Source of the DNA: Aequorivita sublithincola DSM 14238
Lineage (GTDB): Bacteria; Bacteroidota; Bacteroidia; Flavobacteriales; Flavobacteriaceae
DNA: 64,000 nucleotides
Assembly (NCBI RefSeq): GCF_000265385.1
Contig: NC_018013.1
Location: 1,949,001 to 2,013,000 of the forward strand
Direction: 5' to 3'
In this document: positions 17,637 through 24,632 of the stretch, piece by piece
Numbering within the stretch: the first letter of the stretch is position 1
How the letters are laid out: every line of letters begins with the position of its first letter
Notes under the pieces: generated by a model
Database searches by the model: none
The model's input: only the letters and a program-made list of their open reading frames with translations
Told to the model about the DNA's origin: nothing
Program-made: the position numbers and the translations under genes

Positions 17637-19607
17637 ATGACAGCGATTAGAATTTTATTAATTTCCTATTTTGGCCTCTTTCTAAGTATTGAAATGGTTT
17701 CTCAAAACCCAGTTCAAATTATTGATAGTCTTAAAATTCAACTTCCCAAAGCTGCTTCTGCAAACGATAGATCGAAAATACTTGCTGATTTAACATGGTA
17801 TTACAGCATGGTTAATACAGATTCGGCATATGTTTATGGAAACGAATCTATACGCAGTGCTAAAAAAATTGGAGATTCAACGCTTATCGCACAAGCGCTA
17901 AGCGATTTTGCAGTAGTTAATTACAGTAAAGGAGATATAAAAACAGCTCTTAATTATTACAATAAATCATTAGTAATAAGAAAGAAACAGAAGGATTCTT
18001 CTGGAATTGCCTCACTTCATTATAAAATGGGCACCGCTTATCATAAAAAGACCCAGCTTGACAGTGCGATGATTTATTATTTAAAAGCGTTGAAGTTTTA
18101 TGAAGATACTGGTAATGAAGTTCTAGCAAATTCTGCAGAAAGTAATATCGGAGCTTTGCATTTCAATCAAAAAAATTATAATGAAGCACTTCGTTATTTT
18201 AATAAGAACATAAAGTTTTTCAGAAAGACAGAGCAGACTAAACTTTTGGGAAATGCCTTAGTTAATAAGGCAAGCATTCAATTAGTTATGAAAGACACTT
18301 TGGAAGCTGTTAAAACTTTGAAGGAAAGCATTCAAATCTCAGAAGCCATCAATAATGTTGAAACTCTCGGTGCCTCATACAATAATCTTGGGGAAGTTTA
18401 TATGGCGCAGAATAAAATTGAGCAAGCCAAAGAAGCTATATCGAAATCACTTCAATACCGCGCTAATTCCAGTATGGATGCAGATTTAACGAGCTCTAAA
18501 CTTACTTTAGCTGGAATTCATAATACATTGGGAGAATATGAAAAAGCTCGAAGATTATTAGATGAAATTAGACCTTTTTACAAGAAAGAGAAAATAAAAG
18601 AAAAGCTTTCCACGCTTTATCTTCAATATGTTATTGTTTTTGCCAGTGAAAAAAGACCTGATAGTGCGAGATATTATACTGCAAAATATGCAGAATTACA
18701 GGAAGAAATTGTTGGAGAAAATGCTTTGAAAATTACCAATGAACTTGAGGCAAAATACCAAACCGAAAAAAAGGAAAACCAAATTCTTCAACAACGCGCC
18801 CAATTAGCAGAAAAAGACCTAGAAGTCCGCCGTAAAAACACCTTTATTTTTGGAAGTTTGGGATTGGCTATAGTTCTTGGATTGTTAGGTTATTTGCTAT
18901 TCAGCCAGCAAAAATTAAAAAACCGTCAACTTCAAAAAGAAGGCGAGCTAAAATCTGCTTTGGCGAAAATTGAGACTCAAAATGAACTACAAGAACAACG
19001 CTTGCGAATCTCTCGCGATCTTCACGATAACATTGGAGCACAGCTAACTTTCATTATTTCCAGTATCGATAATTTGAAGTTTGGGTTTACGGACATAAGT
19101 GAAAAATTAGGTAATAAATTAAGCAATATAAGTGCTTTTACCTCGCAAACCATCTATGAGTTGCGAGACACTATTTGGGCAATGAACAAAGAAAACATCA
19201 CTTTTGAAGACCTTCAAGCGCGCATTGCAAACTTTATTGAACACGCCAAAGATGCTTCAGAAAAAACAGATTTTTCTTTTAATATTGAAGAAAATATTAA
19301 CCAGACACATCTATTTACTTCTGTAGAAGGAATGAACATTTACCGAATTATACAAGAAGCAGTTAATAACGCCTTAAAATATGCTTCCGCAGAAGAAATT
19401 GAAGTCAATATTTCGAAAGAAAAGATACAATATCATATTAGAATTACTGACAATGGCGCAGGTTTTGATCCAAATTCCATCGAAATGGGGAACGGTCTCA
19501 ACAACATGAAAAAACGTGCTCGCGAGATTGATGGAAACATCCAGTTCATTTCAAAAATAAATAGGGGAACTAGAGTAATTCTAAATTTTCCAGCAAAAGC
19601 AACCTAA
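17637..19607 (+). CDS. TPR-sensor histidine kinase 2 (NarX/LytS-like)
   Basis: The 656-residue protein has the same architecture as kinase 1: signal peptide, periplasmic TPRs (~40-335, e.g. LNYYNKSLVIRKKQ, YYLKALKFYEDTG), coiled coil, TM helix (IFGSLGLAIVLGLLGYLLF), and catalytic domain. The His box is RISRDLHDNIGAQLTF (His ~461), the N box NIYRIIQEAVNNALKYA, and the G boxes are DNGAGFDP and NGLNNMKKRA. The juxtamembrane and kinase regions are nearly identical to kinase 1 while the TPR sensors diverge, so the duplication kept the output and changed the input. It precedes the LuxR regulator and lies in the same palindrome-controlled unit as the 80-residue protein. Confidence 0.93.
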   Translation: MTAIRILLISYFGLFLSIEMVSQNPVQIIDSLKIQLPKAASANDRSKILADLTWYYSMVNTDSAYVYGNESIRSAKKIGDSTLIAQALSDFAVVNYSKGDIKTALNYYNKSLVIRKKQKDSSGIASLHYKMGTAYHKKTQLDSAMIYYLKALKFYEDTGNEVLANSAESNIGALHFNQKNYNEALRYFNKNIKFFRKTEQTKLLGNALVNKASIQLVMKDTLEAVKTLKESIQISEAINNVETLGASYNNLGEVYMAQNKIEQAKEAISKSLQYRANSSMDADLTSSKLTLAGIHNTLGEYEKARRLLDEIRPFYKKEKIKEKLSTLYLQYVIVFASEKRPDSARYYTAKYAELQEEIVGENALKITNELEAKYQTEKKENQILQQRAQLAEKDLEVRRKNTFIFGSLGLAIVLGLLGYLLFSQQKLKNRQLQKEGELKSALAKIETQNELQEQRLRISRDLHDNIGAQLTFIISSIDNLKFGFTDISEKLGNKLSNISAFTSQTIYELRDTIWAMNKENITFEDLQARIANFIEHAKDASEKTDFSFNIEENINQTHLFTSVEGMNIYRIIQEAVNNALKYASAEEIEVNISKEKIQYHIRITDNGAGFDPNSIEMGNGLNNMKKRAREIDGNIQFISKINRGTRVILNFPAKAT

Positions 19608-19622
19608 TCCCTAAAAACAATT

Positions 19623-19640
19623 ATACGTCAATTGCCCTAT
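19623..19640 (+). promoter_or_regulatory. Operator-like palindrome, site 5, upstream of the response regulator
   Basis: ATACGTCAATTGCCCTAT, two mismatches from the perfect site. It ends exactly 30 bases before the end of the -7-like TATTTTTA (19663-19670). This suggests the regulator controls its own gene. Confidence 0.75.
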
Positions 19641-19698
19641 TTAGTGAACAATTCATAAAATGTATTTTTAGTATCTTTAACTAATCAACCAAATTGAA

Positions 19699-20346
19699 AT
19701 GCTAAAAATCGCAATTGTAGACGACAACAGCTTCCTAATTCACGCTGTTAAGGAAAAACTTTCCTTTTTTGAAGACGTTTCCGTGAAACATACTTCACTA
19801 AATGGCAGCGAATTGCTCACAAAACTCGAAGAAAACCACAACCTCGATTTAATATTGATGGACATAGAAATGCCCGTTCTCAACGGCATTGAAACCACTC
19901 AAATCGTAAAGCAGAAATATCCACATATCAAAATAATTATGCTCACTGCTTTTGATAACGACGAACATATCTTCAACGCCATAAAAGCAGGAGCAGATGG
20001 TTATTTGCTGAAAGAAATCAATCCAAAAGATTTATACGAAGGAATCATAGAAACATTAAACGGCGGCGCAGCAATGAATCCTTCCATAGCGATGAAAACA
20101 TTGAAATTGCTCAGGAATCCAATAGACATCCAAAACCCGCGAGATCAAGAAGAGATTTCACTTTCCACCCGCGAAGTTGAGGTTTTGGAACAATTGAGCA
20201 AAGGTTTAAGTTATACCGTAATTGCCGAGCATCTCTTTCTTTCGCCAAGTACAGTTCGTAAACACATTGAAAATATCTATAAAAAACTGCAAGTACACAG
20301 TAAGATTGAAGCAGTGCAAAAAGCTAGAAATCATAATATAATCTAA
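19699..20346 (+). CDS. NarL/LuxR-family response regulator
   Basis: The 215-residue protein has an N-terminal receiver domain. The acidic pair is in VDDNSF, the phospho-accepting Asp55 in LILMDIEMPVLNG, the conserved Thr in MLTAFD, and Lys in YLLKEI. A C-terminal LuxR-type helix-turn-helix follows (LSTREVEVLEQLSKGLSYT then LSPSTVRKHIENIYKKL). It is the natural partner of the two HisKA_3 kinases upstream. Dimeric NarL-type regulators bind inverted repeats, which fits the five 18-bp palindromes in this module, one of them in its own promoter. That link is inference from position and spacing. Confidence 0.95.
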   Translation: MLKIAIVDDNSFLIHAVKEKLSFFEDVSVKHTSLNGSELLTKLEENHNLDLILMDIEMPVLNGIETTQIVKQKYPHIKIIMLTAFDNDEHIFNAIKAGADGYLLKEINPKDLYEGIIETLNGGAAMNPSIAMKTLKLLRNPIDIQNPRDQEEISLSTREVEVLEQLSKGLSYTVIAEHLFLSPSTVRKHIENIYKKLQVHSKIEAVQKARNHNII

Positions 20347-20569
20347 AGCACTAAAAATTTAAACTCCAAATTCCAAAAGACCACATCACCCTCGAAGATC
20401 TGGGAAGACAGCGAATCACTTACTACTTTGTGCACTCCGTGAATCCCGATAGCTATCGAGACTGCGATCTTTGTGGTTAAAAATTTCAACCGTCAGTTTC
20501 ATAAATATATCGTAGTTTTAGATTTCATTTCTGAAAAAAATCCTCGGAAGACTAATCTATTCTATTACT
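20347..20569 (+). repeat. Intergenic region with CGATAGCTATCG palindrome and CTCTGTG-like words
   Basis: The gap holds TCCCGATAGCTATCGAG around 20444-20460 (perfect 12-bp core palindrome 20447-20458) and TTTGTGCACTCCGTG / GATCTTTGTGG words. Both resemble dispersed Bacteroidetes intergenic repeats. No coding potential seen. Confidence 0.55.
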
Positions 20570-22120
20570 ATGAAAAAACTATATTCCCTTACATTATCAT
20601 TTCTTTTATTCTCAACAATCACAGTGTTTTCACAAGAAAAAAACCCTGTAATTGAAAACATCCAAAAGGAAGCCTATAACAACTCACAACTCGAAGTTCT
20701 AGGCCACGAACTGCTGGACGACATAGGCCCACGATTAGTCGGAACGCCACAAATGCAACAAGCCCACGATTGGGCCGTTGAAAAATATAAAACTTGGGGC
20801 ATTTCCGCCGAAAACCAACAATGGGGCGAATGGAAAGGCTGGGAGCGAGGCATTACACATATTGATATGGTTTCTCCCCGAATTCAAACGTTAGACGGAA
20901 CGCAACTGGCTTGGAATCCTAGCACTTCTTCAAAAGGAGTAACTGCGGAAGTTATGGTTCTTCCCGAAATAAAAGATTCTATTTCTTTTAAAAAATGGTT
21001 GCCAAATGTGAAAGGAAAATTCGTGATGATTGCTATGAAACAATCCACCGGAAGACCAGACGATAACTGGAAAGAGTGGGCCACACCTGAATCTTTAGAA
21101 AAGATGAAGAATGAAAGAGAAGAAACTACGAAAGCTTGGAATGAAAACGTAAAACGAAGCGGCTATGACCGAAGAAGTATTATTCCCGCTTTGGAAGAAG
21201 CTGGCGCAGCTGGAATTGTAGATTCTTATTGGTCCAAAGGATTTGGTGTAAACAAAATTTTCGGTGCAAGAACTAAAAAAATTCCTTCCGTAGATATGGA
21301 ATTGGAAGACTACACTATGCTTTACAGAATGGTGGAACACGGTGACAAACCGAAAATTCACGTAGTTGCGGAATCGAGAGATTTGGGAGTTGTTCCAACT
21401 TTCAACACAATTGCCGAAATAAAAGGAACTGAAAAACCCGAGGAATATGTAATTCTATCAGCGCATTTTGATTCTTGGGACGGCGGAACAGGCGCAACCG
21501 ACAATGGAACGGGAACTTTGGTAATGATGGAAGCGCTGCGAATTCTGAAAAAAGTATATCCCAACCCAAAACGAACTATTTTGGTTGGCCATTGGGGAAG
21601 TGAAGAGCAAGGTTTGAACGGTTCGTCTTCTTTCGTTGCGGACCATCCCGAAATTGTTAGTAATATTCAAGCAGTTTTTAATCAAGACAATGGAACTGGA
21701 AGGGTAACAAAAATTAACGGTGCAGGTTTTTTACAATCGTATGATTATATTTCGCGTTGGTTAAAAGCTGTACCCGATACCATAAGTAAGCATATTGAAA
21801 CTACTTTTCCGGGAGAACCTGCGCGCGGAGGTTCAGACAATGCTTCTTTCGTGGCTGCCGGCGCTCCGGCTTTTAGTTTAAGTTCGTTGAGCTGGGATTA
21901 TTGGAATTACACTTGGCACACCAACCGCGATACGTATGACAAAATTGTTTTTGACGATGTGCAAAGCAACGTAATTCTAACCGCGATTTTGGCTTATATG
22001 GCTTCGGAAGATGATGCCAAAACCTCTCGTGAGCAAGTTATTTTGCCAATGAATGAAAAAACGGGAGAGCCACAAACATGGCCAACGCCAAGAGTTCCTG
22101 AGAGGAAAGGGGGAATATAA
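20570..22120 (+). CDS. Secreted M28-family metallopeptidase (carboxypeptidase Q-like)
   Basis: The 516-residue protein has a signal peptide (MKKLYSLTLSFLLFSTITVFSQ). A PA-like insert spans ~residues 110-250 and an M28 zinc-peptidase core follows. Zinc ligands and catalytic residues are visible: SAHFDSWDGGTGATDNGTG (His and bridging Asp), the acid pair in HWGSEEQGL, an Asp in FNQDNGTG, and a His in NYTWHTNRDTYDKI. The order fits plasma glutamate carboxypeptidase/aminopeptidase members, which trim peptides outside the cell. It is monocistronic and convergent with metK. Confidence 0.92.
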   Translation: MKKLYSLTLSFLLFSTITVFSQEKNPVIENIQKEAYNNSQLEVLGHELLDDIGPRLVGTPQMQQAHDWAVEKYKTWGISAENQQWGEWKGWERGITHIDMVSPRIQTLDGTQLAWNPSTSSKGVTAEVMVLPEIKDSISFKKWLPNVKGKFVMIAMKQSTGRPDDNWKEWATPESLEKMKNEREETTKAWNENVKRSGYDRRSIIPALEEAGAAGIVDSYWSKGFGVNKIFGARTKKIPSVDMELEDYTMLYRMVEHGDKPKIHVVAESRDLGVVPTFNTIAEIKGTEKPEEYVILSAHFDSWDGGTGATDNGTGTLVMMEALRILKKVYPNPKRTILVGHWGSEEQGLNGSSSFVADHPEIVSNIQAVFNQDNGTGRVTKINGAGFLQSYDYISRWLKAVPDTISKHIETTFPGEPARGGSDNASFVAAGAPAFSLSSLSWDYWNYTWHTNRDTYDKIVFDDVQSNVILTAILAYMASEDDAKTSREQVILPMNEKTGEPQTWPTPRVPERKGGI

Positions 22121-22129
22121 ATATTCTTA

Positions 22130-22258
22130 AAATTCCAAAATAACAAATCCCAAATCCCAATTGTATTTTTGGAATTTGGGATTTTGAGATTTATTTGGAA
22201 TTTGGGATTTTGAGATTTATTTGGAATTTGGTGCTTGTATTTTGGAATTTAAATTCCA
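22130..22258. repeat. AATCCCAAA / TTTGGGATT repeats, with a 26-bp tandem unit
   Basis: A 26-base unit starting TTGGAATTTGGGATTTTGAG is present twice in perfect tandem (22169-22194 and 22195-22220) plus a partial third copy. It faces an inverted stretch CAAATCCCAAATCCCAA (about 22144-22160), so the whole can fold into a long hairpin in the convergent peptidase/metK gap. The final codons of metK run into the repeat. Confidence 0.75.
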
Positions 22259-23502
22259 AATGCATCCTTCACTTTATCAACATAATCCAACTTCTCCCAA
22301 GTAAAAAGCTCAACTTCTTTTTCTATTCTTCCGTTGTAAGGGCTTTCAAAAACTTTTGAAACCATTTCAGGAACACGACCCATATGGCCATAAGCAGCGG
22401 TTTCAGAATAGATAGGGTTTCTCAATTTCAATCTTTTTTCAATAGCCGCTGGGCGCATATTGAAAATTTCTGAAACTTTTTTGGCAATCTCTCCATCGGA
22501 AATTTTCACGTTTGAAGAATTGTAAGTATTTACAAAAATGGAAGTCGGTTCTACAACACCAATTGCATAGCTAACCTGAATCAAAACTTCATCCGCAACG
22601 CCGGCAGCCACAAGATTTTTAGCAATATGCCGCGCAGCATACGCTGCACTTCTATCTACTTTACTCGGGTCTTTTCCGCTGAATGCTCCACCACCGTGAG
22701 CGCCTTTTCCGCCGTAAGTGTCAACGATAATTTTTCTTCCTGTAAGTCCGGTGTCACCGTGGGGTCCGCCAATTACGAATTTCCCGGTTGGATTTATATG
22801 ATAAGTAATATCATCGTTAAATAATTCCTGAACGTATTCTGGCAATTGTTTTTTCACTCGCGGAATCAAAATTTCAACAATATCTTTTTTGATTTTTTTC
22901 AGCATCGGCTCGTCTGCATCAAATTCGTCGTGTTGGGTTGAAACCACAATCGCAACTATTTTCTGCGGAACATTATCATCGCTGTATTCAATGGTTACTT
23001 GGCTTTTTGAATCGGGACGCAAATATTTTATTTCAGAATCTTCACGTCGAAGCGCAGCCAATTCAATCAAAATTTTATGCGAAATATCCAACGCCAAAGG
23101 CATATAGTTTTCGGTTTCCTTTGTGGCGTAACCAAACATCATTCCTTGGTCGCCAGCGCCTTGTTCTTCTTTATTTTCACGATCCACACCTTGATTAATA
23201 TCTTGGGATTGTTCGTGAATTAAGGAAATTACACCACAGGAATCACCGCTGAATTTATAAGCTCCTTTCGTATAACCAATTTTGTTGATCACTTCCCGGG
23301 CAATATGCTGTACATCGAGGTAAGTGTTGCTTTTCACCTCGCCCGCCAAAACAACTTGTCCTGTAGTAACAAGTGTTTCACAAGCAACTTTACTTTCGGG
23401 ATCAAAAGCTAAAAAATTATCTAAAAGCGCATCGCTAATTTGATCCGCAACTTTATCTGGGTGTCCTTCAGAAACACTTTCCGAAGTAAATAAATAGGCC
23501 AT
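22249..23502 (-). CDS. metK: S-adenosylmethionine synthetase
   Basis: MetK makes SAM from methionine and ATP. The 417-residue protein carries the family motifs GHPDKVADQISDALLD, GAGDQGMMFGYA and GGGAFSGKDPSKVDRSAAYA. It ends close to a dispersed repeat. The 240-base leader on the minus strand holds a SAM-II-like aptamer behind a consensus promoter, so expression is probably repressed by its own product. The methionine biosynthetic genes lie some 6 kb away on the other strand with SAM-I riboswitches. Confidence 0.98.
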   Translation of the reverse strand: MAYLFTSESVSEGHPDKVADQISDALLDNFLAFDPESKVACETLVTTGQVVLAGEVKSNTYLDVQHIAREVINKIGYTKGAYKFSGDSCGVISLIHEQSQDINQGVDRENKEEQGAGDQGMMFGYATKETENYMPLALDISHKILIELAALRREDSEIKYLRPDSKSQVTIEYSDDNVPQKIVAIVVSTQHDEFDADEPMLKKIKKDIVEILIPRVKKQLPEYVQELFNDDITYHINPTGKFVIGGPHGDTGLTGRKIIVDTYGGKGAHGGGAFSGKDPSKVDRSAAYAARHIAKNLVAAGVADEVLIQVSYAIGVVEPTSIFVNTYNSSNVKISDGEIAKKVSEIFNMRPAAIEKRLKLRNPIYSETAAYGHMGRVPEMVSKVFESPYNGRIEKEVELFTWEKLDYVDKVKDAFGI

Positions 23503-23544
23503 AAAATGTTTTTTAAATTTTAAAAAATTGAAAACGACGCAGGA

Positions 23545-23640
23545 TAAAAAGACGTAAGACGTAAGACTAAAATTATTTCTTAATATGGATTAAATATATA
23601 ATAGTCTTATGTCCTATGTCTAAAAGTCTTATGTCATTAT
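23545..23640. repeat. AAGACGTAAGAC / GTCTTATGTC repeat
   Basis: AAAAGACGTAAGACGTAAGACTAAAA faces AGTCTTATGTCCTATGTC and AAAGTCTTATGTC, forming an imperfect inverted repeat in the metK leader between aptamer and start codon. Related copies lie at 33016-33122 and 33583-33663. Confidence 0.65.
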
Positions 23641-23646
23641 TACAGA

Positions 23647-23729
23647 AGATTTGACGAAAGTGCCGAAGGGTAGTTTTCACTGCCTTTAGCATTTTTTAAT
23701 GAGGTAGCAATCAGTCAAATCTGTCCTCT
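23647..23729 (-). promoter_or_regulatory. SAM-II-like riboswitch in the metK leader
   Basis: Reading the minus strand from 23729, AGAGG and CCTC can pair (P1) around a loop holding GATTTGAC and GATTGC. ATTAAAAAATGCTAAAGG follows (to 23683). This spacing of GATTTGA, TTGC, TAAA and GCTAAA matches the SAM-II (SAM_alpha) class, known from alpha-proteobacteria and Bacteroidetes. Downstream, GTCAAATCT (23655-23647) is the exact complement of AGATTTGAC in the aptamer loop. It offers a mutually exclusive 9-bp stem as an expression platform. No U-tract follows, so the output mechanism is unclear. The distance to the ATG (about 150 bases) is unusual for SAM-II, which often sits next to the ribosome site. 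Confidence 0.7.
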
Positions 23730-23743
23730 TAATTTGTCTTGGG

Positions 23744-23751
23744 CAAAAGTA
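23744..23751 (-). promoter_or_regulatory. Putative metK promoter -7 element (TACTTTTG)
   Basis: TACTTTTG matches TAnnTTTG exactly on the minus strand, with ATTG 18 bases upstream as a -33 element. Transcription would start just before the SAM-II-like aptamer. Confidence 0.65.
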
Positions 23752-23870
23752 AAAAAATTAAATGAATAGCAATTTTATTTGAAGTTTTTTGGAGAAATAA
23801 TTAGTAGTGGTGCAATACCAACAAGTATGCATCTATGTTATTATTAAAAACCTTATAATCGAATTACCTC

Positions 23871-24230
23871 CTATTTAGGTAAAAGCTGTTCAATCTTTGC
23901 TATCAAATCGGCCATATCAAAGGGTTTGGAGATAAAATCTGAAGCTCCTGCCTTCATGCAGTTTTCTCGTGCGTTGCTAAGTGCAGACATCATTAGTACA
24001 GGGGTTTTGGAGGTAGCGGCTGTTTTTCTGATTTTGGCACAAACGTCCGTGCCGTCCACCCCGTAGATAAGTTTGTCCAGCAACACAAGTTTTATGTCAT
24101 GTTTAATGATATCTTCATTAGTGTTAAGGGGTTTTCTTGACAGCATAACGTTGTAGCCGCTAAACCCAAGCATTTCCTCGATCATAATTCCTAAATTGTG
24201 ATCATCCTCTACTATTAGTATCTTGTTCAT
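23871..24230 (-). CDS. Single-domain response regulator (CheY-like)
   Basis: A 119-residue stand-alone receiver with the acidic pocket EDD (8-10), phospho-accepting Asp52 (LVLLDKLIYGVDG), Ser in MMSALS and Lys in FISKPFDM. It has no output domain. It lies 42 bases downstream of a paralogous receiver and the large sensor kinase, so it is probably the second phosphate target of that kinase. Confidence 0.92.
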   Translation of the reverse strand: MNKILIVEDDHNLGIMIEEMLGFSGYNVMLSRKPLNTNEDIIKHDIKLVLLDKLIYGVDGTDVCAKIRKTAATSKTPVLMMSALSNARENCMKAGASDFISKPFDMADLIAKIEQLLPK

Positions 24231-24272
24231 CTTGGTTAAGATTGGTTACTATTCTTATTTGATATTTTAAAT

Positions 24273-24632
24273 TTATTTGCCCAAAACCTTTTCAATATTT
24301 TCAAACAACGTATTCATTTCAAATGGCTTTGATATAAATGCAGATGCACCAGCGCGCAAACATTCCATTTTGATCTCAGGGTGTGCAGACATCATAATTA
24401 CCGGGACGTGCGCCGTGTTCTTGTTTGTTGTTAAGGTAGTGCAAAGCGCTATGCCATCCAGCCCCGCCAGGAACTTGTCCAAAATTATCAATTCTATTTT
24501 TTGTTGAAGGATGGTGTGGTAAGCTTCGCCAGCATTCGCGGTTACCCATACCTCAAAGCCTCTAAAATTAAACATATATTTCAACATTTCACCTATTATG
24601 CGGTCATCATCTACAATTAGTATTCGTTTCAT
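24273..24632 (-). CDS. Single-domain response regulator (CheY-like)
   Basis: A 119-residue receiver: acidic DDD (8-10), phospho-accepting Asp52 (LIILDKFLAGLDG), Ser in MMSAHP, Lys in FISKPFEM. The start overlaps the stop of the sensor kinase (ATGA), so translation is coupled and this is very likely the direct target of the kinase. It is a paralogue of the next receiver (both have LDK at the phosphorylation site). Confidence 0.93.
   Translation of the reverse strand: MKRILIVDDDRIIGEMLKYMFNFRGFEVWVTANAGEAYHTILQQKIELIILDKFLAGLDGIALCTTLTTNKNTAHVPVIMMSAHPEIKMECLRAGASAFISKPFEMNTLFENIEKVLGK

Noticed and set aside
22140..22258. Possible CRISPR array (direct repeats of 26 bases)
   Set aside because: The copies are adjacent without unique spacers and no cas gene is nearby; it is a simple tandem repeat that folds on itself.
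23747..23870. Additional small RNA in the gap between metK and the receiver gene
   Set aside because: Beyond the promoter and aptamer the stretch is AT-rich with no stable hairpin or RNA gene signature.
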